Below, piece after piece: positions 45,092-52,881 of a stretch of DNA of 64,000 bases. The stretch lies in contig NZ_CP012075.1 in assembly GCF_001262015.1 (NCBI RefSeq), positions 248,001-312,000 of the forward strand, written 5' to 3'. Both the position numbers and the translations under genes were made by a program. Position 1 is the first letter of the stretch. The number at the start of each line of letters is the position of its first letter. This DNA comes from Prevotella fusca JCM 17724 (lineage in GTDB: Bacteria > Bacteroidota > Bacteroidia > Bacteroidales > Bacteroidaceae). Below the pieces are notes generated by a model. The model ran no database searches, was not told the origin of the DNA, and worked only from the letters and a program-made list of their open reading frames with translations.

Positions 45092-46084
45092 ATGATAGAC
45101 GAAAAGTGGATGGGACAGGGTTTCATAGACGAACCTATCCCAGAGAGAATAGATGTCAAGGCTGAAATACGCAGGATGTGCAAGGAAAAGAATGCGCTGA
45201 TTATGGCACATTATTATACAGAAGGTGTAATTCAGGAACTGGCAGATTTCGTAGGAGACAGTCTGGCACTGGCACAGAAGGCTGCAACAACAGATGCCGA
45301 CATCATCGTCATGTGTGGCGTCCACTTCATGGGTGAAACGAATAAGATTTTATGTCCGGAGAAGACAATACTCGTTCCTGACCTGAATGCTTCCTGCTCC
45401 TTGGCAGAAAGCTGTCCTGCTGATGAGTTTGAGAAGTTCGTAAAGGCTCATCCCGGTCATACCGTAATAAGCTATGTCAATACAACGGCTGCAACCAAGG
45501 CGGTGACCGATGTCGTGGTAACGAGCAGCAATGCAAGACAAGTTGTAGACTCTCTTCCGAAAGATACACCTATTATTTTCGGACCAGACAGGAACTTGGG
45601 AGGTTACATCAACAGGCTTACTGGACGGAAGATGCTGTTGTGGGACGGTGCTTGTCACGTTCATGAGAAGTTCTCTGTAGAGAAGATTCTACAGCTGAAG
45701 CGCGAACATCCTACAGCCAAGATACTGGCTCATCCCGAATGCAAGGAGTCTGTTACCAGCCTTGCTGACAAGGTCGGCAGTACGGCAGCCTTGCTGAAGT
45801 ACAGCATTATGGATGAAGCACAGGAGTTTATCGTGGCAACGGAGAATGGTATTCTGGTCGAAATGCAGAAGTCGGCTCCACAGAAAACCTTTATCCCTGC
45901 TCCTCCCGATGGCAGTACTTGTGCCTGTAATGAATGTAATTATATGAAACTTATCACACTGAGTAAGTTGTATAATTGCCTGAAATATGGATGGCCTGCT
46001 ATTGAGGTAGAACCAACGGTAGCCAAGAAGGCTGTCAAATCCATTCATAGAATGTTGGACATATCCGAACGTTTAGGTTTATAA
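45092..46084 (+). CDS. nadA: Quinolinate synthase A
   Basis: The 4Fe-4S enzyme condenses iminoaspartate with dihydroxyacetone phosphate to quinolinate. The 330-residue product starts MIDEKWM; an upstream TTG start at 45062 is less likely. Landmarks are MAHYYTEGVIQELADFVGDSL, CGVHFMGETNKIL, DLNASCSLAESC, GPDRNLGGYI, HPEC and CACNECNYMKLIT. Three of these cysteines would ligate the cluster. It starts 72 bases after nadB and 14 before nadC. Confidence 0.95.
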   Translation: MIDEKWMGQGFIDEPIPERIDVKAEIRRMCKEKNALIMAHYYTEGVIQELADFVGDSLALAQKAATTDADIIVMCGVHFMGETNKILCPEKTILVPDLNASCSLAESCPADEFEKFVKAHPGHTVISYVNTTAATKAVTDVVVTSSNARQVVDSLPKDTPIIFGPDRNLGGYINRLTGRKMLLWDGACHVHEKFSVEKILQLKREHPTAKILAHPECKESVTSLADKVGSTAALLKYSIMDEAQEFIVATENGILVEMQKSAPQKTFIPAPPDGSTCACNECNYMKLITLSKLYNCLKYGWPAIEVEPTVAKKAVKSIHRMLDISERLGL

Positions 46085-46098
46085 ATTTTATTTTTATT

Positions 46099-46965
46099 AT
46101 GTTATCAGTAGAAGAACTCAACGACAAACTTATCGAACTCGCTTTCAGTGAGGATATTGGTGACGGTGACCATACAACACTTTGTTGCATCCCTGCAGAT
46201 TCCATGGGCGAAAGCAGATTGCTTATCAAGGAAGAAGGAATCCTGGCAGGAGTAGATGTTGCCAGAAGAGTATTCCATCTTTTCGACCCGGAACTGCAGG
46301 TGGATGTCTATGTAGAAGACGGTACGCATGTCAAGCCGGGAGATATTGTGATGAGTGTAAAGGGAAGAACCCGAAGCCTGTTGCAGACAGAGCGTCTCAT
46401 GCTCAATATTCTACAGCGTATGAGTGGTATAGCTACAATGACGCATAAGTATCAGCAGGCACTTGTTGATGCTGGTACCAAGACACGCGTTCTTGATACA
46501 CGTAAGACTACACCTGGAATGAGAATGCTGGAAAAAGAGGCTGTCAAGATTGGTGGTGGTATGAACCATCGTATCGGTCTTTTTGATATGATTCTCTTGA
46601 AAGACAATCATGTAGATTTCTGTGGAGGCGTGCATAATGCAATCTCTATGGCAAAGCAGTATTGTAGGGAGCATGGTAAAGAAGACCTCAAGATTGAGTG
46701 TGAGGTGCGAAACTTTAAGGAACTGGAAGAAGCGTTGGATGAAGGATGTGACCGCATTATGTTCGACAATTTCACGCCTGAGGCAACACGCAAGGCAGTT
46801 GAAATGGTCGGCGGACGCTGTGAGACGGAGTCAAGTGGCGGAATTACCTTCGATACCATGATTCCTTATGCACAGGCTGGTGTTGATTTCATCTCTTTTG
46901 GTGCGCTAACACATAGTGTTAAGGGACTTGATATGAGCTTCAAGGCGGCAACGGGAAACAGTTGA
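46099..46965 (+). CDS. nadC: Nicotinate-nucleotide pyrophosphorylase (carboxylating)
   Basis: It converts quinolinate and PRPP to nicotinate mononucleotide with loss of CO2. The 288-residue protein shows EDIGDGDHTT near the N terminus, LNILQRMSGIATMT, TRKTTPGMRMLEKEAVKIGGGMNHR with the active-site basic cluster, LKDNHVDFCGG, and ESSGGITFDT with DFISFGALTHSVKGLDMS. It is last in nadB-nadA-nadC. Immediately beyond lies the IS1380-family relic. Confidence 0.96.
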   Translation: MLSVEELNDKLIELAFSEDIGDGDHTTLCCIPADSMGESRLLIKEEGILAGVDVARRVFHLFDPELQVDVYVEDGTHVKPGDIVMSVKGRTRSLLQTERLMLNILQRMSGIATMTHKYQQALVDAGTKTRVLDTRKTTPGMRMLEKEAVKIGGGMNHRIGLFDMILLKDNHVDFCGGVHNAISMAKQYCREHGKEDLKIECEVRNFKELEEALDEGCDRIMFDNFTPEATRKAVEMVGGRCETESSGGITFDTMIPYAQAGVDFISFGALTHSVKGLDMSFKAATGNS

Positions 46966-46997
46966 TTGGCAGCAGATAGTCAACAGCTCCAATTCTT

Positions 46998-47028
46998 CTT
47001 CATGAAAATAAATATTTATTCTCATGAA
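46998..47028. repeat. Palindromic repeat family C (IS1380 target)
   Basis: TTCATGAAAATAAATATTTATTCTCATGAA is nearly palindromic. Its last five bases ATGAA (47024-47028) are duplicated at 48765-48769 on the far side of the IS1380-family element; the sequence after that copy continues AATAAATGG, as expected for the rest of the repeat. Confidence 0.65.
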
Positions 47029-47572
47029 CCTTAATTCCGCAGCATAATTTCTTGTGAGAAATCCAAGTGCCTGAGAAACAAAGTCCTCAAAACACTTGGA
47101 CATGTCAGGATTTTCACCTATCTTAGTGCTATCAAAATAATAAACAAGCAAAAATCTGACATGACAAAGGTAGCAATTAAAAACGAAAATATCACTTCCT
47201 TCGGAGGAATTTATCACATCATGGACGTTTTTTCAAAGTAGGGCTTTGAAAAACTTACCGAATCCGTGTTGGGCAGATGCGGATGCAGCAGCAAGGCATT
47301 CAGCCATGGAAGCATTCCAGGCTCTTTCTTCTTCAGCTACCTTTGTGGTGAGGACTGTCTTGAGGACATCAATTCGCTTACAGGACAGTTCAGGCAGAGA
47401 CCAGGCGCGCTGTTACCCGGTGCCGACACTGTGGGGCGCGGACTGAAGGAGCTTGCCGAGAAGAATATTGTCTACAGGAGCGAGACATCAGGAAAGTCCT
47501 ACAGTTTCAACACTGCAGAGAAGCTGAACACCTTACTTTTACGGATGATACGGAGAATGGAGCTTATAAAGG

Positions 47573-48167
47573 GTTCTTCCATTAAATGCGTGGATGTTTT
47601 TCGTATAGCTTTAAAGGAAAAACCGGAGTTGTTCATTTAAAAACATAGCCAAGACTGTCTTGGATACCTACTTTTGTTATCATCCTCCGACACAGAAAAC
47701 CCTTTCATTTTAATACTTTGAAAATGCAGACAATAGATTGAAAAATCATGACATAATTTCGGGTAAAATACCTACAGATAAAGGCAAAAACACGTGTAAA
47801 AAGCAAGTTTGCAACCAACAGTAAATCAGTTAGTTATAAAGTGGTGTAAGAAAAGGTGCTTAATTGGACTTCAAAAGGGCGTCAGTTAGACCTCAAAAGG
47901 GCATCTATTGCAACTCAATTGGGCGTCTTTTCAAAGCCAAAAGACCATGTGTTGGTTTTGAGTTGCATGAAAATAGTTTACAAACATTGATTGATATGGG
48001 AATAAGTTGTTTGTGGAAGATGGAAAGACATGGTATTTGTTTGCCTTTTCTGCATTTTTATCTTTTACTTTATCCTCCTTTGTGAGACCGTCTGATCTTG
48101 GATAGCCATACCATACAAGCGTATAATCCTTTGTTCTGTTACCAATCTACGCATTTAACGGGAGAAC
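47573..48167 (+). repeat. Repeat family A, complete MITE-like element (copy A5)
   Basis: The 595-bp element is flanked by exact 10-bp direct repeats CTTATAAAGG (47563-47572, 48168-48177). Its ends are inverted: GTTCTTCCATTAAATGCGT at left and, from the right, GTTCTCCCGTTAAATGCGT. It contains four tandem 22-bp bricks (47869-47956) with core TCAAAAGGGC or TCAATTGGGC. The only frame (47864-48085, 73 codons) spans the bricks and resembles no protein. It therefore looks non-autonomous. Confidence 0.92.
47869..47956 (+). repeat. 22-bp brick array in copy A5
   Basis: Four consecutive 22-bp units start at 47869, 47891, 47913 and 47935. Each has a CAAAAGGGC/CAATTGGGC core, decaying to CAAAAGACC in the last. 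Confidence 0.85.
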
Positions 48168-48598
48168 CTTATAAAGGCGGGCAGCCATGTTGACCTGGAC
48201 TTTGACCACCAGTTTATTCCAGCTTACAAGTTCGATGCAAAGTATTCCTACAAGCAGGATTTTGGCTATTTCCCGGGCTGGGCTTCCATCGGGGGCATCA
48301 TAGTCGGAAGTGAGAACCGTGATGGAAACACCAATGTGAATAACTGGAACATATGCCCTTTTCCCTCATGGCTGAGAACATGGTTTTCATGATGGTTACC
48401 GCCATGCTGAAGAACTTCTATTTCTATCTTGTCCGCCATATCAGCGAAAAGGTCAAGCCGTTGAAAAAGACAAGCAGGCTGAAAGCCTTTATCCTGCATT
48501 TTGTCAGCGTGCCGGCAAAATGGGTGCGAACGGGAAGGAGGAACGTTCTGAACCTGTATACAAACAAAGCATACTATTCTGAAGTATTCCTTGAATAA

Positions 48599-48919
48599 GC
48601 AGCATTTCTTTGTGGTTCTCATATTCCTCATTGGTTTGGGTGGGGGATTTCATGCCCAGGCAAGACCCTAGAAGCCCGAAAGTCCTCATAACAACATATA
48701 GAGCCCAAAAAGACATCTCAACATATAAAATCGCCTCACAAGGAAAAACGCTGCGGAATTGAGGATGAAAATAAATGGATAAAGATTGTATCAGGATGTA
48801 GGGGAGGGGGCTTTTACCTGTCCTTGCACGCTGCTTGCTTATCATGGAAAGCCACCGTGTTTAGTCTTATAGGTGTTTCTTTTCTTGAAATTGCACCTTG
48901 ATTGATGACAAAGGAACTA
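48599..48919. other. 3' end of the IS1380 relic and gene-free sequence
   Basis: The first 166 bases are the non-coding 3' part and right inverted repeat of the IS1380 relic. From 48770 to the small membrane gene I see no further feature. Confidence 0.6.
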
Positions 48920-49123
48920 TTACTGTTCCTTTTTCTTACTGTTCGAGGAATGGAAAGAGGTAAGACTTTCTCCCTTGACGAATGTAATAACCCCACCTAG
49001 AACCAGTGACAGTCCGCAGAAAAGGAGTGTGTTTCCATTAAAGCGGATGATCAGGTGGAGTACGAACAGAAGAAGACCTATGATGATAGCTGCAATGCCT
49101 AAGTATTTGATATATCTTTTCAT
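48920..49123 (-). CDS. Small two-helix membrane protein
   Basis: The 67-residue protein starts MKRYIKYLGIAAIIIGLLLFVLHLI and has a second helix TLLFCGLSLVLGGVITFV, then a polar, basic tail ending SNSKKKEQ. The start at 49123 is chosen because upstream in-frame codons would run through the divergent promoter region. Function is unknown. It is divergent from rpsF, with overlapping promoters. Confidence 0.65.
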   Translation of the reverse strand: MKRYIKYLGIAAIIIGLLLFVLHLIIRFNGNTLLFCGLSLVLGGVITFVKGESLTSFHSSNSKKKEQ

Positions 49124-49153
49124 GCAAATGTGTAATAATACTGTATTTAGACG

Positions 49154-49180
49154 CAAAAGTACTAAAAAAATTTGGTCAAT
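49154..49180 (-). promoter_or_regulatory. Promoter of the small membrane protein gene
   Basis: TACTTTTG (complement of 49154-49161) with an ATTG about 16 bases upstream on the minus strand. It overlaps the rpsF promoter head to head. Confidence 0.5.
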
Positions 49181-49202
49181 TGCATAAAAAACAGTACTTT
49201 TG
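49171..49202 (+). promoter_or_regulatory. Promoter of the rpsF-rpsR-rplI operon
   Basis: TTTG (49171-49174), 20 bases, TACTTTTG (49195-49202): a perfect consensus promoter, with a leader of about 50 bases before rpsF. Confidence 0.8.
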
Positions 49203-49259
49203 CATCGCATTTTGTGAAAGCAGATGCAGTTTAATTCACATTTTATATTTTTAAGTAGT

Positions 49260-49604
49260 ATGAATCAATACGAAACCGTTTTCATTTTGACTCCCGTTTT
49301 GTCTGACGAACAGATGAAGGAAACGGTCGCTAAATTCAAGAAACTGCTCACCGATAACGGCGCTGAGATCTTGAACGAGGAGGCCTGGGGTCTGAAGAAG
49401 TTGGCTTACAACATCCAGAAGAAGTCATCAGGCTTCTACGCAATGTTGGAGTTCAACGCAGAACCATCAGTTATCAATACTCTCGAGACCGGCTTCCGTC
49501 GTGACGAGAAGGTTATTCGTTACATTACCGTTAAGCAGGACAAGTATTCTGCAGTTTATGCTGAGAAGCGTCGTGCTAAATGGGCAGCTAAAAAGGAGGC
49601 TTAA
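49260..49604 (+). CDS. rpsF: 30S ribosomal protein S6
   Basis: The 114-residue protein starts [18 protein letters not shown], the standard S6 start; the in-frame codon at 49224 would add 12 unrelated residues. [16 protein letters not shown] and [14 protein letters not shown] are conserved S6 segments. It binds the central domain of 16S rRNA together with S18, whose gene follows after 3 bases. Confidence 0.96.
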   Translation: MNQYETVFILTPVLSDEQMKETVAKFKKLLTDNGAEILNEEAWGLKKLAYNIQKKSSGFYAMLEFNAEPSVINTLETGFRRDEKVIRYITVKQDKYSAVYAEKRRAKWAAKKEA

Positions 49605-49607
49605 AAC

Positions 49608-49877
49608 ATGGCAGAGCAGAAATCAGAAATCCGTTATTTGACCGCTCCTTCTATCGACACAAAGAAGAAGAAGTATTGCCGTTTCAAAAAGAGCGGTATT
49701 AAGTACATCGACTATAAGGATGGCGAGTTCTTGAAGAAGTTCCTCAACGAGCAGGGTAAGATTCTCCCTCGTCGTATCACAGGTACTTCTCTGAAGTATC
49801 AGCGTCGTGTGGCACAGGCTGTTAAGCGTGCTCGTCAGATTGCGCTCCTTCCTTATGTAACCGATTTGATGAAGTAA
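49608..49877 (+). CDS. rpsR: 30S ribosomal protein S18
   Basis: The 89-residue protein shows [41 protein letters not shown] and a basic [21 protein letters not shown] C terminus, all typical of S18. It lies 3 bases after rpsF and 15 before rplI. Confidence 0.97.
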   Translation: MAEQKSEIRYLTAPSIDTKKKKYCRFKKSGIKYIDYKDGEFLKKFLNEQGKILPRRITGTSLKYQRRVAQAVKRARQIALLPYVTDLMK

Positions 49878-49892
49878 AAAGGAGGTCATTAG

Positions 49893-50420
49893 ATGGAAAT
49901 TATACTGAAAGAAGATATTATCGGTCTTGGATACAAGAACGATATCGTTAATGTAAAGAACGGCTATGGCCGTAACTACCTTATCCCAACAGGTAAGGGT
50001 GTTATCGCTTCTCCATCTGCTAAGAAGCAGTTGGCTGAGAACCTGAAGCAGCAGGCTTCCAAGCTCGCAGCTCTCAAGGCTGAGGCTGAGAAGAAGGCAG
50101 CTCAGTTGGATGGTGTAGAGCTTGTTATTGCAACAAAAGTTTCTGCAACTGGCGTAACTTACGGTTCAGTTAACGCAGCTACCGTTGTTGAGGAGCTTGC
50201 TAAGCGTGGTATTGAGATTGATCGCAAGATCGTTACAATGCGTGATATGAAGGCAGTTGGTACTTCTGAGGCTACTGTTCACTTCCACAAGGAGGTTGAG
50301 GTTAAGGTTCCTGTAACTGTTGTTGCAGAGAATCAGCCAGCACCTGCAGTTGAGGAAGCTCCAGTAGAGCAGCCTGCAGAGGCAGCTGTAGCTGAGGAGG
50401 AAACTCCAGCAGCTGAGTGA
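49893..50420 (+). CDS. rplI: 50S ribosomal protein L9
   Basis: The 175-residue protein has the N-terminal rRNA-binding domain (ILKEDIIGLGYKNDIVNVKNGYGRNYLIP), the long connecting helix rich in A/K/E, and the C-terminal domain ending near VPVTVVAEN. Beyond the usual 148-150 residues there is an acidic Ala/Pro/Glu-rich tail (PAVEEAPVEQPAEAAVAEEE), a common unstructured extension in Bacteroidetes. A terminator follows at 50469-50502. Confidence 0.97.
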   Translation: MEIILKEDIIGLGYKNDIVNVKNGYGRNYLIPTGKGVIASPSAKKQLAENLKQQASKLAALKAEAEKKAAQLDGVELVIATKVSATGVTYGSVNAATVVEELAKRGIEIDRKIVTMRDMKAVGTSEATVHFHKEVEVKVPVTVVAENQPAPAVEEAPVEQPAEAAVAEEETPAAE

Positions 50421-50468
50421 TTCAATATTGACATTTTTGCACTGTAAAGCAGTAATGTTAGATAGTAA

Positions 50469-50502
50469 TCCCTTTCACTTTCGGGTGGAGGGGATTTTTT
50501 AG
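50469..50502 (+). terminator. Intrinsic terminator of the ribosomal protein operon
   Basis: AATCCCTTTCAC and GGGTGGAGGGGATT pair imperfectly around TTTC and are followed by a T-run. The next gene begins within 10 bases. Confidence 0.65.
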
Positions 50503-50508
50503 TCCATT

Positions 50509-51582
50509 ATGAAACGAATTGTACTTACCGGCGGTCCTTGTGCCGGAAAAACGACAGCACTTGTCAAGATTATCGAGCACTTCTCAAGTCTTGGTTACAA
50601 GGTGTTTATCATTCCAGAAGTTCCAACGCTCTTCAGTCAGGCGGGTATGGATTATCTTACGGATAATCCTGCATTCTTCTATGAGGGAGAGAAGGCTACA
50701 TTGGAGATGCAGCTTGCCTTGGAAGACAAGTTTACCTGTATGGCTGAAACCATTGATAAACCTACGATTATTGTCTGTGACCGTGGTACTATGGACATCT
50801 CTGCTTATATGAAGCCGGAGATGTGGAAGGAAATAACGACTGGTGCAGGAACTTCATCAGAAGACCTTCGTGCCCGTTATGACGCAGTTCTTCACCTAGT
50901 AAGTGCTGCTGATGGTGCTGAACAGTTCTATACCACAGCTAACAATGCCGAGCGTACAGAGGGACTTGAACTTGCCCGTGAATTGGATAAGAAGGTTATT
51001 CAAGCATGGTCGGAGCACCCGCATCTGCGTGTAATCAACAATCATGAGAACTTTGACACAAAGATTAATCGTGTGCTTCAGGAAATCTCCAATGTACTGG
51101 AGATCCCCCAGCAGGTCATTGAAGAACGCAAGTATATTGTCCGTCTTATAGGAGAAATACCCGATGCTATTGAAAGTGAAATCAAGCAGACTTACCTTAC
51201 TTCTGAGCCACGCAGTGAAGTCCGACTCCGTCGCCGTACATTGAATGGTGTTTCTGTCAATGTCCGTACAACGAAGAAGACCTTGCCGAATAATGAGCAG
51301 GTTGTTACGGAGCGACAGATTGACAACAATCTCTATGAGTCGCTGATGCGTCAGGCTGATCCTTACCGGCAGTCAATACACAAGGTTCGCAAAACCTTTA
51401 TATGGCGTGGACAGTTTTTTGAATTAGATACTTACATTGCTCCAACTTCGGATCTTCAAATCTTGGAGACGAAAGGAATTGTTGATCATGAGGATGTTAA
51501 TTTTCCACCGTTCCTTGAAGTTATCGAAGATATTACAGGTAAGACAGAGTTCTACAATTATAATCTGGCTTTAAAGAGGTAA
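50509..51582 (+). CDS. AAA_28-type ATPase fused to a CYTH-like domain
   Basis: The 357-residue protein has an N-terminal P-loop NTPase domain (Walker A GGPCAGKTT at residues 8-16, IIVCDRGTMDISAYM with the Walker-B-like Asp) of the AAA_28/NadR kinase-like group. A C-terminal CYTH-like domain begins near EERKYIVRL and contains SEVRLRRRT and the KTFIWRGQFFELDTY strand. This domain pair resembles the TTD14-like proteins, a family of uncertain bacterial function; CYTH domains bind triphosphates or polyphosphate. It follows the ribosomal operon terminator closely and may have its own promoter. Confidence 0.75.
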   Translation: MKRIVLTGGPCAGKTTALVKIIEHFSSLGYKVFIIPEVPTLFSQAGMDYLTDNPAFFYEGEKATLEMQLALEDKFTCMAETIDKPTIIVCDRGTMDISAYMKPEMWKEITTGAGTSSEDLRARYDAVLHLVSAADGAEQFYTTANNAERTEGLELARELDKKVIQAWSEHPHLRVINNHENFDTKINRVLQEISNVLEIPQQVIEERKYIVRLIGEIPDAIESEIKQTYLTSEPRSEVRLRRRTLNGVSVNVRTTKKTLPNNEQVVTERQIDNNLYESLMRQADPYRQSIHKVRKTFIWRGQFFELDTYIAPTSDLQILETKGIVDHEDVNFPPFLEVIEDITGKTEFYNYNLALKR

Positions 51583-51670
51583 AGTTTTTTTGTTGTTGTC
51601 TGGGAGAAAGTACAAACTCTTTTCTGTCGGTTTCAATCTCAAAGCAAAGATTAGTTCCCACATACTTAAT

Positions 51671-51895
51671 AGTTAAACTTTCCCACTTGTGGTGTTAGGC
51701 TATCCCGGGTATATTATGCTAAGCATATATTCCTTAAAATCGTTGGTCTAATATAGGGTCAAAGATCGTTAATCCTTTTTTGCGGACTCTTCCGTCAGCT
51801 GGCTCATCATGGCTATCATCTTTTCTGTGTCCGTATTGCCCCGTGCCAGCCTATTCATCGTTCTGAAAATGTTAATTATCAGGTATTCTGGGGCT
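51671..51895 (+). mobile_element. Truncated copy of the IS seen at 54647-55250
   Basis: About 225 bases match the left half of the 54647-55250 element in the same orientation, including CCCACTTGTGGTGTTA from the terminal repeat, CTAAGCATATAT, TCTTCCGTCAGC and CTGTGTCCGTATTGCCCC from the transposase C terminus. The right half is absent. Confidence 0.75.
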
Positions 51896-52121
51896 ATAAT
51901 GTTTCGTGTGGGTAATAGGATTCTGATTTGCTCGTAACAGAATATATCACTACCATAAAGTTTTCCGTTTAGTTATACCTTTCATACTCTCTTATTTGCT
52001 GGTAAACTCATGATTCTGAAATTCCCTCGAAATATTGGATAAATCAGAACTATTCTGTTTTAATAATTCCAGTAGTTCCGATATATATGTTGTTAAGAGT
52101 ATGGTCGTGTGATAACAAAAA

Positions 52122-52148
52122 GAGGGTATGCCAAGACGGCATACCCTC
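52122..52148 (-). terminator. Terminator of the carboxyltransferase/biotin carrier cluster
   Basis: Arms GAGGGTATGCC (52122-52132) and GGCATACCCTC (52138-52148) pair perfectly. On the minus strand the hairpin is followed by TTTTTGTT, placing it as the end of the minus-strand cluster. Confidence 0.85.
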
Positions 52149-52276
52149 GTGAAAATAATAATTGATAGTTGTTGAGTGTCTGTGATGACAATAACCAATC
52201 TGGTATTTTTTACCAGATTGTTCAGTCAGATAATTTATTCAGCTGGAAATCACTTGTCCCCAAACATCCCAAATCG

Positions 52277-52705
52277 TTACTCAATGACAACCAATGGGTC
52301 GTCCTCAAGCACAGCCTGGCCGACCTTCACCGCAATAGCAGTCACCTTGCCATCCTTCTCAGCTTCGATGTTGTTCTGCATCTTCATTGCCTCGAGGACA
52401 ACAACTGTGTCGCCAGCCTTCACCTCCTGACCAACAGTCACTTCAACGGATGTGATAGTTCCTGGCAGTGGAGCCTTAACAGCAGCAGAACTGTTGATAG
52501 CAACAGCAGGAGTAGCCTCCTCACTTGCCTCAGCAGCAGCTGGCTTACCAAGCTCAACCTTCTTCTTCTCTGGTTCAGCAGGCTGTTCCATCTGCACTGC
52601 ATACTGCTCACCGTTGACAGTTACTTCTGCAACATTCTCGGCATTAATCTCACCAATCTCGACTTTATATTCCTTGCCGTCGATAGTATATTTGTATTCT
52701 TTCAT
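52277..52705 (-). CDS. Biotin carboxyl carrier subunit
   Basis: The 142-residue protein has an N-terminal beta-rich segment, an Ala/Pro/Glu linker and a C-terminal biotinyl domain with biotin-accepting K108 in VLEAMKMQNNIEA. It carries the carboxyl group in a biotin-dependent decarboxylase or carboxylase together with the carboxyltransferase encoded two genes upstream. It corresponds to the gamma/MmdC subunit of methylmalonyl-CoA decarboxylase in related gene sets. It is the last gene before a strong terminator. Confidence 0.9.
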   Translation of the reverse strand: MKEYKYTIDGKEYKVEIGEINAENVAEVTVNGEQYAVQMEQPAEPEKKKVELGKPAAAEASEEATPAVAINSSAAVKAPLPGTITSVEVTVGQEVKAGDTVVVLEAMKMQNNIEAEKDGKVTAIAVKVGQAVLEDDPLVVIE

Positions 52706-52714
52706 TGTTGTCTA

Positions 52715-52864
52715 TTATGGTTTCTTTGTCATTATCTCGAACTTAGCATCCCACATTGTCTGCTTTGGCAGAATAGTGATAATGCCCGGCTCGTTGTCGT
52801 GAACATTGTTGCCGGCAAACTCATAGAGTGCCATTGCAATTGCTGCATATACGTTTTTATCCAT
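52715..52864 (-). CDS. Small subunit-like protein of the decarboxylase cluster
   Basis: The 49-residue product starts MDKNVYAAIAMALYEFAGNNVHDNEPG and ends WDAKFEIMTKKP. Its position between the carboxyltransferase and biotin carrier genes, each within 20 bases, is that of the small OadG/MmdD-like delta or epsilon subunit in Bacteroidetes clusters. The first helix is only weakly hydrophobic for a membrane anchor. The longer in-frame start at 52897 would overlap mmdA and add basic residues; 52864 is preferred. Confidence 0.7.
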   Translation of the reverse strand: MDKNVYAAIAMALYEFAGNNVHDNEPGIITILPKQTMWDAKFEIMTKKP

Positions 52865-52881
52865 AGTCGCGTGCCTCCTTA

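Larger units (their letters stand above)
47161..48598 (+). pseudogene. IS1380-family transposase, multiply inactivated
   Basis: The frame starts MTKVAIKNENITSFGGIYHI, is stopped by TAG at 47239-47241 and continues in frame as GFEKLTESVLGRCG through GALLPGADTVGRGLKEL and SFNTAEKLNTLLLRMIRRMELIK to 47572. There a 595-bp family A element interrupts it. Beyond the insertion it resumes in frame (AGSHVDLDFDHQFIPAYKF, then GYFPGWASIGGIIVGSENRDGN) to about 48345. A large internal deletion and a one-base frameshift follow, then the C terminus (PFSLMAENMVFMMV to YYSEVFLE, 48353-48598). Removing the insert and one 10-bp duplication restores ELIKAGSHVDLDFD exactly. Confidence 0.9.
47029..48764 (+). mobile_element. 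IS1380-family element, degenerate, carrying an inserted MITE
   Basis: The ends are inverted copies: CCTTAATTCCGCAGC at 47029 and, from the right, CCTCAATTCCGCAGC, with a further shared CTTGTGAG. The flanking 5-bp repeat ATGAA (47024-47028, 48765-48769) fits IS1380-type duplications. Inside is a broken transposase gene interrupted by a complete family A element. A solo copy of the right end lies at 55699-55740. Confidence 0.88.
51583..52276. other. Intergenic region with IS fragment and terminator
   Basis: The 694-base gap contains a decayed IS fragment (51671-51895) and a strong hairpin (52122-52148). Between them, 51896-52121 shows nothing recognisable. The 128 bases between the hairpin and the biotin-carrier gene hold no gene of interest. 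Confidence 0.6.
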
